The position numbers and the translations under genes were made by a program. Below are positions 27,474 to 35,160 of a DNA stretch of 64,000 nt, in pieces. Below the pieces are notes generated by a model that did not search any database, had not been told where the DNA came from, and saw only the letters and a program-made list of their open reading frames with translations. The stretch lies in the NCBI GenBank assembly GCA_937873095.1, contig CALMVI010000156.1, positions 1 through 64,000 of the forward strand, read 5' to 3'. Origin of the DNA: an uncultured Acetobacteraceae bacterium (GTDB taxonomy: Bacteria > Pseudomonadota > Alphaproteobacteria > Acetobacterales > Acetobacteraceae). Position 1 is the first letter of the stretch, and each line of letters opens with the position of its first letter.

Positions 27474-29483
27474 TCAGCCCACACTTCTTCGCTTGTCGGT
27501 CCTGTTGCTGTCGGGCAGGGCGTGGTCGGGATCGAGGGTCACGTCCCTGACGGGCTTGTTGGTCGCGACGTCGACGGTTGCGGTGCCGCCCTTGAAGAAG
27601 GCCTCGACAGGCAGGACCAGCCGCTGCGACGTGCCGTCGGTGAACCGCACCTCCAGCGTGACCGGCATGACCAGGCGGTCGCGCGCGCTCACGACCACGC
27701 TCAGTCCGTGCGCGGGGTCGCCGCCGACATAGGTGACCTTGTCGAGCGACACATCCATCGTTTCGTTGGCGAAGTACCAGCCGCGCCACCACCAGGCGAG
27801 GTCTTCGCCGGCCTCGCTGCTCATGAAGCGGAAGAAATCGGATGGCGACGGGTGCTTGTATGCCCAGGCGGCGATGTAGGCGCGGAAGGCCGCGTCGAAC
27901 CGCGGCGGGCCGAGTATCTGCTCGCGCAGTAGCACCAGTCCCAGCGCCGGCTTGAAGTAGCTGATCGGGTGGCGGTACGTCTCGGTGACCTGGTCGGCCG
28001 GCGTCAGGATGATCGGCGCATGGGCATCGGCCAGCCAGGGCAGTATCTCGTCCGCCGGGTTGCCGCCGTGCTCCGCGTATTCCGGGTCGCGCTTGGGGGC
28101 GTACTCGCCGTGGTTGAACGCGTCGGACGCATAGACGTCGATGAAGGTGTTCGATCCTTCGTCCATCCAGGCGTCGCGGCGTTCGTTGCTGCCGACGATC
28201 ATCGGGAACCAGCTGTGGCCGACCTCGTGCGTCGTGATCCAGAACAGGTCCCGTCCCGCGTCGGCGCGGTCGTCGAACACGATGCCTGGATACTCCATGC
28301 CCGCGCCGTGGCCGCCGAGGTTGACCATCACCGGCCAGGGATAGGTGAACCAGCGGGCGGAGAAATGCTCTATGGCGAATTTGACGTATTCCGTCGACCG
28401 GCCCCATCGCGCCGCTCCCGCCGATTCGGGCGGATAGACCGACATCGCCAGCGCGTGCCCGCCGCCGGGCAGGTTGATGCGGGCGGCGTCCCACACGAAG
28501 GCGGGCGAGGCGGCGAACGCCACGTCGCGCGTCTGCGCCATGTGGAACCGCCAGGTCTTGGTGTCTGGAGCGGCAGTACCGGCGCCGACCTCCGAGGGCG
28601 CGCGCACGACGATCGTGCTGTCGCTGGACGCGGCGCGCGCGAGGCGGTCGCGCTGCTGCGCAGTCAGCACCTCCTCAGGGTTCACCAGGCTGCCCGAGCC
28701 GGCGACGATGTAGTTCGACGGCACGGTCACCGCGTAGTCGATGTCGCCGTATTCGAGGTAGAACTCGCCTGAGCCGAGATAGGGCGCCGTGTCCCACCCG
28801 CGCAGATCGTCATAGACCGCCATGCGCGGGAACCACTGCGCGATCTCGTAGATGTCGCCGTGCGGCGTTCCTGTCACGGCCGTGCGGCCGCCCCAATCGC
28901 CCGGCACGGTGTAGCTGTAGGCGATGTGGATGACCGCCCGTCCGCCATGCCCGGCCAGGGGCGAGGGCAGGCGCAGTTGCAGGCGCGTGTCGGTGACGGT
29001 CTGGATCGGCGTGGCGGTGGCGCCCTGCTGAACCGTGATGTCGCCCAGGCGATACCCGTCGGTGAACTCGCCGGCGCTCCGCCGCGGGCCGCGGGGCATG
29101 GCGGCTGCCCTGGCATCGCGGCGATAGATGTTCTGGTCCAGCTGGACCCAGAGCACGTCCAGCGCGTCGGGGCTGTTGTTGGTGTAGGTGATGGTCTCGG
29201 TGGCGGTCAGCCTGTGCGACGCCGTGTCGATGGCGGCCTCTATCCGGTAATCGGCGCGGTTCTGCCAGTAGCCGGGCGCAGGCCTGCCGCCTGCCGAGCG
29301 GGTGGCGCCGGGCGGCGTGGGCAGGGTCAAAGGGGCGAACGCCGCCAGCGGGTCGAAACCAGCGGACGAGGGGGCCGCCCAGCCTGGCGCTGCGGCCGGC
29401 AACGGTGCCACGAGGCAGGCGGCGCGAACCCATCTCCGAAGCGCTCCAGGCCGCTTCGGGCCCCACCGACCGGACCTGCTCAT
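27474..29483 (-). CDS. M1 family zinc metallopeptidase, exported
   Basis: A 669 aa aminopeptidase-type protein with a signal peptide (ending AAAPGWA). Catalytic zinc site: H419-E-V-G-H423 followed by the second Glu in NERRDAWMDEG. The exopeptidase-type motif is GAGMEYP, in place of GxMEN. A beta-sandwich domain precedes it and a C-terminal domain follows. Such GxMEYP proteins are periplasmic M1 peptidases of unclear substrate. It needs zinc and lies convergent to znuA, but no Zur box is seen upstream. Confidence 0.9.
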   Translation of the reverse strand: MSRSGRWGPKRPGALRRWVRAACLVAPLPAAAPGWAAPSSAGFDPLAAFAPLTLPTPPGATRSAGGRPAPGYWQNRADYRIEAAIDTASHRLTATETITYTNNSPDALDVLWVQLDQNIYRRDARAAAMPRGPRRSAGEFTDGYRLGDITVQQGATATPIQTVTDTRLQLRLPSPLAGHGGRAVIHIAYSYTVPGDWGGRTAVTGTPHGDIYEIAQWFPRMAVYDDLRGWDTAPYLGSGEFYLEYGDIDYAVTVPSNYIVAGSGSLVNPEEVLTAQQRDRLARAASSDSTIVVRAPSEVGAGTAAPDTKTWRFHMAQTRDVAFAASPAFVWDAARINLPGGGHALAMSVYPPESAGAARWGRSTEYVKFAIEHFSARWFTYPWPVMVNLGGHGAGMEYPGIVFDDRADAGRDLFWITTHEVGHSWFPMIVGSNERRDAWMDEGSNTFIDVYASDAFNHGEYAPKRDPEYAEHGGNPADEILPWLADAHAPIILTPADQVTETYRHPISYFKPALGLVLLREQILGPPRFDAAFRAYIAAWAYKHPSPSDFFRFMSSEAGEDLAWWWRGWYFANETMDVSLDKVTYVGGDPAHGLSVVVSARDRLVMPVTLEVRFTDGTSQRLVLPVEAFFKGGTATVDVATNKPVRDVTLDPDHALPDSNRTDKRRSVG

Positions 29484-29842
29484 GCGTGCTCCATTCTAGA
29501 GCAGCATCATCCAGACTGGAATAAGTCTGGATGTTTAAGCTGCCCGACAAACACAAGGGTTGAGCGGGTTCAGGCTGGCACGGTCAACCTGAACCCGCTC
29601 AAGCGCCAGAGGCATCGTGGCCGAACCGCAACACCGAAGCAATCAGGGCTGGAGGGCCGCTACGCGTCGCACGCTCCGGCTCGTCGGCCAAGCGCGGGCA
29701 AACGCCCGAAGGCAAGCTCAAGGGTGCGTCCGGATCCATGGTCACCTCGATGACCGAGTTGCAGCTCGAGGACATGGCCCGTACCAGGCGCGGGGGAAAC
29801 CCGAGCACGCGGGCCGCCCCGGAGACGGGGCGCGGTCTCAGG
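29484..29842. repeat. Non-coding gap with two palindromes and repeat family B (reverse copy)
   Basis: No convincing gene. CTAGAGCAG at 29497 leads into the hairpin CATCCAGACT-GGAATA-AGTCTGGATG (29508-29533). This is followed by a reverse-orientation copy of repeat family B (about 29543-29585) and the 13-bp stem GAGCGGGTTCAGG / CCTGAACCCGCTC (29562-29574 and 29588-29600). The remaining 240 bases are GC-rich with short open frames on both strands but no recognisable protein. Confidence 0.65.
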
Positions 29843-30304
29843 TCAGCGGTTTGGCCCGACGCTGCTGTAGGGCCGCGACGATGAGAACGGATGGGCGAGG
29901 AAGCCGGCCACGTCGGCCGGACCGGTGCCGAAGGTGATGAACATGAAACCGGCGCCGAGTGCGAAGTTCTTGAGGAAGTCCCAGAACAGGTCGCGCCCCT
30001 TGCCACCCGACCAGAAATCGCCGGGTGCCCAGAACTGCTTCCACAGCAGCGCCGTCACGGCGCAGTAGCCGCCCACGATGAAGGCCGCGAGCCGGTCGGC
30101 GAACCCGGCGAGGATGCAGAGTGAACCGAAGATCTCCACGCACAGGCCCGCGAGGATGAGGGTAGGGGCGAGCGCCTTGGAGAACTCGGCCGCCTGACGT
30201 ACCGCGCCGCGGAAGTTGACGATCTTGTCCAGCGCGCTGAACGGCAGGAACAGCAGCACGAGGACCAGGCGCTGGGCGAAGGTGACGGCGATCGACAGTG
30301 TCAT
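29843..30304 (-). CDS. DoxX family membrane protein
   Basis: A 153 aa four-helix membrane protein of the DoxX/DoxD type. It has FAQRLVLVLLFLPFSALDKIVNF at the N-terminus, then three further helices (LILAGLCVEIFGSLCILAGF, AAFIVGGYCAVTALLW and NFALGAGFMFITFG). The DoxX role is uncertain; redox or thiol-stress complexes are described in other bacteria. Monocistronic; no associated redox partner is adjacent. Confidence 0.85.
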   Translation of the reverse strand: MTLSIAVTFAQRLVLVLLFLPFSALDKIVNFRGAVRQAAEFSKALAPTLILAGLCVEIFGSLCILAGFADRLAAFIVGGYCAVTALLWKQFWAPGDFWSGGKGRDLFWDFLKNFALGAGFMFITFGTGPADVAGFLAHPFSSSRPYSSVGPNR

Positions 30305-30419
30305 CCACGGCTCCTCGACATGTGCCGGCCGGCGGTTTTCCCGAGCCCCGCCGCGGCTTTTGGGCTGCCAAACCAGGGTTTACCCACGCCGCGCCGTCCG
30401 GTATATGGCTGCACCCTGA

Positions 30420-30495
30420 TCCCGAATAGCTCAGTTGGTAGAGCAAGCGACTGTTAATCGCTTTGTCGTAGGTTCGAGTCCTACTTCGGGAGCCA
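30420..30495 (+). tRNA. tRNA-Asn (anticodon GTT)
   Basis: A 76-nt tRNA. The acceptor stem TCCCGAA pairs with TTCGGGA, the D arm is GCTC-AGTTGGTA-GAGC, and the anticodon loop CTGTTAA has GTT at 30453-30455. The T arm is GTAGG-TTCGAGT-CCTAC, and CCA is encoded at 30493-30495. All four stems close, so the gene is intact. It lies just before phnM. Confidence 0.97.
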
Positions 30496-30548
30496 TCCCT
30501 CGCCTCTGGCTGCCGCCGGCGGCCGGCTCCTCGGCCCAGAGGAGGTCC

Positions 30549-31682
30549 ATGCAGCTGGTTTTGACCAACGCCACGGTCGTGCTGCCGGACGGACCTCTGT
30601 TTGCGACCGTCGTGGCGAATGACGGGTGCATAGCCGAGGTTCAGCCAGGGCGCTCGTTCGTGCCGGGCGCGGTGGATTTGGACGGGGATCATCTGGTCGC
30701 GGGGCTGGTCGACCTGCATACCGACAATTTGGAGCGGCAGGTGCAGCCGCGGCTGAACGCAAGATGGCCAAGCCGTGCGGCGCTGGTCGCGCACGACGCG
30801 CAATGCGTTGCCGCGGGGGTGACGACAGTGTTCGATGCGCTGTGCGTGGGCGATGCCGGCTTCAACGACGACCGGCCGCGCACCTGTGCCGAGGGTGTCG
30901 CCGACCTTGACGCGCTGGAGCCGGCAGGTCTGTTGAAGGCTGCGCATTTCCTGCACCTGCGGTGCGAGCTTCCGGCAAGCGACGTGCTGGATCAACTGGA
31001 CCGCCTCATCGGCCACCGCCTGCTTCGCATGGCGAGCCTGATGGATCACACGCCCGGGCTGGGGCAGTTCAGTGACCTCGACCGCTACCGCGCCATGCGC
31101 CAGAGCGACGGCGAGACGCCCGACTATGTCGAGCGGCGGATCGGCGCGCTGCAGGCGCAGAGGTCGGCCCATCGCGCCTCGAACCGCCGCGGGATCCTGC
31201 AGCGGTTTGCCGGCCGTACCGTCACCCTGGCCAGCCACGACGACGCTGATGCCGACGACGTCGCCGAGAACGCCGCAGACGGCATCACCGTAAGCGAGTT
31301 TCCCGTGACGATCGGGGCGGCGCTGGCGGCGCGGGCGGCCCGTATGGGGGTGATTGCCGGCGCGCCCAACCTGGTGCGCGGCGGCTCGCACAGCGGCAAC
31401 GTCTCGGTCGCCGCACTGCTGGAGGGCGGGCTGGTCGACGTTCTGGCGTCCGACTACGTCCCGGTCAGCATGCTGCACGCAGCCTTCATGGCCAGCCGGC
31501 AGAGCGGGCTGGATCTGGCGCGCGCCCTGGACCTGGTCTCGGCCGGGCCGGCGTCGATGGCAGGGTTGACCGACCGAGGCCGGATTGCGCCGGGACTGCG
31601 CGCCGACCTCGTCAGGGTCAGGCTGCTCGGTGATCTTCCGGTCGTGCGGGAGGTGTGGGTGGGCGGAGCCAGGGCGGCGTGA
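30549..31682 (+). CDS. phnM: Alpha-D-ribose 1-methylphosphonate 5-triphosphate diphosphatase
   Basis: An amidohydrolase-fold enzyme of the C-P lyase pathway. The 377 aa protein shows the family marks GLVDLHTDNLERQVQPR (about 55-71), MDHTPGLGQF, the ASHDDAD metal region, GAPNLVRGGSHSGN and LASDYVPVSM. GGAGG lies 5 bases before the ATG. The DUF1045 gene overlaps its stop by GTGA. The core lyase genes phnGHIJKL are not in the window, so they are either elsewhere or missing. Confidence 0.92.
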   Translation: MQLVLTNATVVLPDGPLFATVVANDGCIAEVQPGRSFVPGAVDLDGDHLVAGLVDLHTDNLERQVQPRLNARWPSRAALVAHDAQCVAAGVTTVFDALCVGDAGFNDDRPRTCAEGVADLDALEPAGLLKAAHFLHLRCELPASDVLDQLDRLIGHRLLRMASLMDHTPGLGQFSDLDRYRAMRQSDGETPDYVERRIGALQAQRSAHRASNRRGILQRFAGRTVTLASHDDADADDVAENAADGITVSEFPVTIGAALAARAARMGVIAGAPNLVRGGSHSGNVSVAALLEGGLVDVLASDYVPVSMLHAAFMASRQSGLDLARALDLVSAGPASMAGLTDRGRIAPGLRADLVRVRLLGDLPVVREVWVGGARAA

Positions 31683-32398
31683 CGCTGGGGCCGGCGTCGC
31701 GCGTTGCCCTGTATTGGACGCCCGACCGTGCCGATCCGCTGGCGCTTGCTGGCCACGCCTGGCTTGGGCGCGACCCGGAACTGGGGGTGCCGGTAAGCCA
31801 GCCCGAGCTGCCCGGCATAGAAGGGTTCACCGCCGATGCGCGGCTCTACGGCTTTCACGCGACGTTGCGGCCGCCTATGCGTCTGGCCACCGGGTGGGAC
31901 GAGTTCATCACCGCGGCCGATGGCGTTGCCGCCAGGACTGCGGCGTTCGACCTGCCGCCGCTGCGGGTCAGCGTGCTGGACGGCTTTCTGGCGCTGTGCC
32001 TGGCCGCACCTTCCCGCAAGCTGCACGACCTGGCCGACGAGTGCGTCCGCGCCACCGACGCCCATCGCCTGCGGCCGGACGCCGCAGAACTCGCCAAACG
32101 GCGCAAAGGCGGGCTGTCGGTCGACCAGGAACGCTTGTTGCTGGAATGGGGCTATCCGCATGTGATGGAGCACTGGCGGTTCCACATGACGCTGAGCCGA
32201 CGGCTGACCGAGGGTGAGGTTGCCGTGGTCCTGCCGGCAGCAAGACGGCATTTTGCCGCTGCCCTGTCGGTGCAGCGGCGGGTGTGCGAGGTGGCCGTGT
32301 TCACGCAGGCTGCCGCCTGCGGTGCAGCCCAGCCGTTCCTGATAGGAGACAGGCTGGCGTTGAGGGGTGAGCCAAGCCCGACGAGTTGCCCCGTGTAA
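31679..32398 (+). CDS. DUF1045 phosphonate-operon protein, 2H phosphoesterase fold
   Basis: A 239 aa protein of the DUF1045 / TIGR03223 group found in phosphonate operons. Two H-x-T motifs of the 2H phosphoesterase fold are visible: H60-A-T62 (YGFHATLRPP) and H169-M-T171 (HWRFHMTLS). That suggests cyclic-phosphate or phosphodiester chemistry in ribosyl-phosphonate breakdown; the exact step is inference. The GTG at 31679 overlaps the phnM stop. Confidence 0.85.
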   Translation: MTLGPASRVALYWTPDRADPLALAGHAWLGRDPELGVPVSQPELPGIEGFTADARLYGFHATLRPPMRLATGWDEFITAADGVAARTAAFDLPPLRVSVLDGFLALCLAAPSRKLHDLADECVRATDAHRLRPDAAELAKRRKGGLSVDQERLLLEWGYPHVMEHWRFHMTLSRRLTEGEVAVVLPAARRHFAAALSVQRRVCEVAVFTQAAACGAAQPFLIGDRLALRGEPSPTSCPV

Positions 32399-32444
32399 TC
32401 TCCTGCGCGCACCAGATATGGTGGGCGATGGGTAGGACGCTGCA

Positions 32445-33680
32445 GTGACGCTGGACTTCGAGATCGTGGTTGCAGGTGCGGGGCCGGTCGGTCTTGCCTT
32501 TGCGGCCTCCATGGCGGGGACGGGGCTGCGGATTGCGTTGGTGGACCCGCAGCCGGCGCAGGCCCTGGCCGATCCGGCCGATGACGGGCGCGAGATTGCG
32601 CTGACGGACCGGTCCGTGGGCATGCTTGACGCGCTGGGGGCCTGGGCGCTTGTTCCGGCAAGCGAGGTGGCGCCGCTGCGGCGCATGCAGGTGCTCAACG
32701 GGCCGTCGAGCTACGCGATGCAGTTTGGCGCCGGGCCTGTCGGCGCCATCGGCCGGTTCGTGCCGAACCGCGAGCTGCGCCGGACGCTTCACCGCGTGGT
32801 GAGCGCGCAGGGTGCGACCATCATTGCGGAGAAGGCAGTCACGTCCACGCAGCTGGACGGCCAAAGCGTGCTGGCCAGGCTGTCGGACGGGCAGGCGCTT
32901 CGTGCGGGGCTGGTTGTGGCCGCCGATACCCGGCGCTCCGTCCTGCGGCAGCAGCATGACATTCCGGCAGCGATGCACGATTACCGGCAGAAGATGCTGG
33001 TGTGTCCGGTCGCCCATCCCATGCCGCATGGCGAGACGGCGACGGCGTGGTTCGAGTACGGGCGCACGCTGGTGACCCTGCCGCTGAACGGCGGGCGGTC
33101 ATCGGCCGTGCTGACCGTCGGCGAACCGGAGGCCGCCGGGCTGCTGGACATGGACGATGCGGCGTTCGGCGAGGAACTGACGCGGCTGTATCGGGGAAGG
33201 TTGGGGCCGATGCGGCCGGTCGGCCAGCGCCATGCGGTTCCGGTGGTGACGGCCTATGCGCAACGCTTCGTTGGCCGGCGCTTTGCGATGATCGGGGATG
33301 CCGCCGTGGGCATGCATCCGACGACGGCGCACGGCTTCAATTTCGGGATGCTCGGACAGGACGCGTTGGCGCGCATGCTCCGCCGGGCGTTGTCGTCTGG
33401 GCGCGACGTGGCCGATCCGGTGGCGCTGCAGCGTTACGAAGCGGCGCATCGGGGAGAGACCAGGCTGTTCTTTCTGGCGTCGGAGGCGATCATGCGTCTG
33501 TATGCGGCAGGGGAGAGCCTGCCGGCGCGGCTGTTGCGGGATGGCGCCCTGCGGGTCGGCAACCTGCCGCCGTTTCGCAACGTCCTGGCGGCCCGGATGC
33601 GCGACCCGGACCGCGGAGCCGGCCGGCCCGTGGCTCGGGACGGGCTGAGGGAGCCCGTTGCGGCGCCGGGTAGCCGGTGA
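32445..33680 (+). CDS. ubiM: FAD-dependent ubiquinone hydroxylase, UbiM-like
   Basis: A 411 aa flavoprotein monooxygenase of the UbiH/UbiF family. FAD motif VVAGAGPVGLAFAASMAG (8-25), the DGREIALTDRSV segment (about 47-58), and the C-terminal FAD stretch FAMIGDAAVGMHPTTAHGFNFGMLGQD. The DGREIALT and GMHPTTAHGFNFG wording fits UbiM, a one-protein aromatic-ring hydroxylase, better than UbiH or UbiF. The call rests on remembered family sequences, so confidence in the subfamily is moderate. GTG start. Confidence 0.75.
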   Translation: MTLDFEIVVAGAGPVGLAFAASMAGTGLRIALVDPQPAQALADPADDGREIALTDRSVGMLDALGAWALVPASEVAPLRRMQVLNGPSSYAMQFGAGPVGAIGRFVPNRELRRTLHRVVSAQGATIIAEKAVTSTQLDGQSVLARLSDGQALRAGLVVAADTRRSVLRQQHDIPAAMHDYRQKMLVCPVAHPMPHGETATAWFEYGRTLVTLPLNGGRSSAVLTVGEPEAAGLLDMDDAAFGEELTRLYRGRLGPMRPVGQRHAVPVVTAYAQRFVGRRFAMIGDAAVGMHPTTAHGFNFGMLGQDALARMLRRALSSGRDVADPVALQRYEAAHRGETRLFFLASEAIMRLYAAGESLPARLLRDGALRVGNLPPFRNVLAARMRDPDRGAGRPVARDGLREPVAAPGSR

Positions 33681-33701
33681 CCGCTGCTGCGCCGAGGAGG
33701 A

Positions 33702-34367
33702 TCACAGCACGCCGGATGCCAGGTTGACCGTCAGAGCGATGATGACGGTGTTGAACAGAAATCCGAGCAGGCCGTGCAGGGTGGCCAGCCTGCGCAGCAG
33801 GCGGGACGTGATCTGGACGTCTGACACCTGGAAAGTCATGCCCAGAACGATCGAGAAGTAGAGGAAATCCCAGTAATCGGGAGCATCCTCCCCTGGGAAG
33901 CCGAGGCCGCCGACGATTCCGCCTTTGGTCTGCCCGCGCGCGTAGAACTCGTGGGCGTAACGTATGGCGAACACCGCCTGGGTCAGCAGCCACGATACGG
34001 CGAGCGTACCGCCCACGACGGCGATCTTCCTGTCCTTCACCGCTGCTGCCACCCCTCGCATGCTTCCGAACTCGCCGAGAATAGCCACGAAGCTGATGGA
34101 CACGCCGGCCAGCACGAGGAAGAACAGGACCCATTCGCCATCTTCCTGAGCTTCGGCGTTTGCCGCCATCCGGCTGAGCGGCGAGGACAGGAACAGCCAG
34201 CCTAGTAGCGCCAGGTACGCGGTCGACCCGATATCCCACGCCGCGATGCCCTGCTCGAGGCGGGGCCAATGATGCGGAAGCAGGGCAAGGCTGGCCAGAC
34301 CAAGGGCGACGCAGGCAAACAGGCGGCCATGGCCGACGATCAAGCGCCTCAACAACCCGGTGTGCAT
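33702..34367 (-). CDS. DUF1345 membrane protein
   Basis: A 221 aa protein with about five membrane helices. Family-typical segments are IAAWDIGSTAYLALLGWLFL, VLFFLVLAGVSISFVAILGEF and the signature DYWDFLYFSIVLGMTFQVSDVQITS. The C-terminal helix is GLLGFLFNTVIIALTVNLASG. Function unknown; the last part resembles the ion-channel-like region seen in DUF1345 proteins. Convergent with ubiM. Confidence 0.85.
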   Translation of the reverse strand: MHTGLLRRLIVGHGRLFACVALGLASLALLPHHWPRLEQGIAAWDIGSTAYLALLGWLFLSSPLSRMAANAEAQEDGEWVLFFLVLAGVSISFVAILGEFGSMRGVAAAVKDRKIAVVGGTLAVSWLLTQAVFAIRYAHEFYARGQTKGGIVGGLGFPGEDAPDYWDFLYFSIVLGMTFQVSDVQITSRLLRRLATLHGLLGFLFNTVIIALTVNLASGVL

Positions 34368-34627
34368 CGTGGCGCTCCAGCTATGGCGGTCGGTGAGGAC
34401 GCTACCCTGCCGGCCGCTCGCGCATGCCGGCCGTCGATAGCGCCGTCCGAAGACGACCGCGCGGCGCCCATCCCGTCAAGGATCGTCGGCAACGATTACG
34501 GGTCGTAGGGCTGGGCGGCGCGTTAACCGAAGCGCAACCAGTCTGTTTTATATTACCTAGGCAACGGTCGATCGATATACTGGCCGACCTGGGTATGTCG
34601 CCCAGAACCAAAGGCAAAGGCGTCAAT

Positions 34628-34936
34628 ATGCATTTCAAAGTTGCTTCGGAATCCTCCAGGACCGTCACGACAGGCTGGCTTGTGGCTTTCGCGATCTTGG
34701 CAACATCTTTCGTCGGCGCAAGTGCTGCTTCCCTGGCGAAAGCTGGCAGCGCCGTAACTGCTTCCGCCGACGTCGACCCCAGCATATTTCATCACTGGCC
34801 ACACGCCGCGTCGACGGCCGAAACGGAGATAGATCCCACGATATTTCATCATTGGCCGCATCTGACGGTTGCGACGCTTGATGATGACGATGCCATCCCT
34901 GATATCTTCCACCACTGGCCACACGACGCGCATTAA
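34628..34936 (+). CDS. Secreted peptide with three IFHHWPH repeats
   Basis: A 102 aa protein with a signal peptide (about residues 1-33, ending FVGASA). The short mature chain carries IFHHWPH three times, at residues 53-59, 72-78 and 93-99, twice preceded by DP. The linkers are acidic (ETEIDP, LDDDDAIP). There are no cysteines. Each repeat offers HHxxH, suiting metal binding. A core-repeat precursor of a modified peptide is another possibility, although no modification enzyme is adjacent. The ATG at 34628 is chosen; one eleven codons upstream is also possible. I do not recognise the family. Confidence 0.72.
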   Translation: MHFKVASESSRTVTTGWLVAFAILATSFVGASAASLAKAGSAVTASADVDPSIFHHWPHAASTAETEIDPTIFHHWPHLTVATLDDDDAIPDIFHHWPHDAH

Positions 34937-35041
34937 AGGAACAGATGGGATTTGCAGTCCTATATTAAAAAATGAGCGTTATTCGATATGCGAATGTCCA
35001 ATCTAGATGATCGGTGGACATAGGACTCGGCGCATCAAGCT

Positions 35042-35067
35042 CACCTCTCGCCGAAAGGCGGGAGGTG
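35042..35067. terminator. Strong hairpin with GAAA tetraloop
   Basis: CACCTCTCGCC-GAAA-GGCGGGAGGTG forms an 11-bp stem (one T-G wobble) closed by a GAAA tetraloop, between the repeat-peptide gene and the diguanylate cyclase gene. There is no T-run afterwards, so it may be a rho-independent-like stop for the peptide mRNA, a 3'-stabilising structure, or a 5'-UTR element of the next gene. Confidence 0.5.
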
Positions 35068-35160
35068 TGTTGATCGACATGTGAGCACTTGCTTGTCGGG
35101 CATGTGGACCACTATGTTGGCGAGGTAGAACTCGCTGTCTAAACAGGCCTGGAGTCACCA

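Noticed and set aside
29617-29937. Possible small gene in the gap before doxX
   Set aside because: Open on both strands with no start context, no domain and GC-driven composition.
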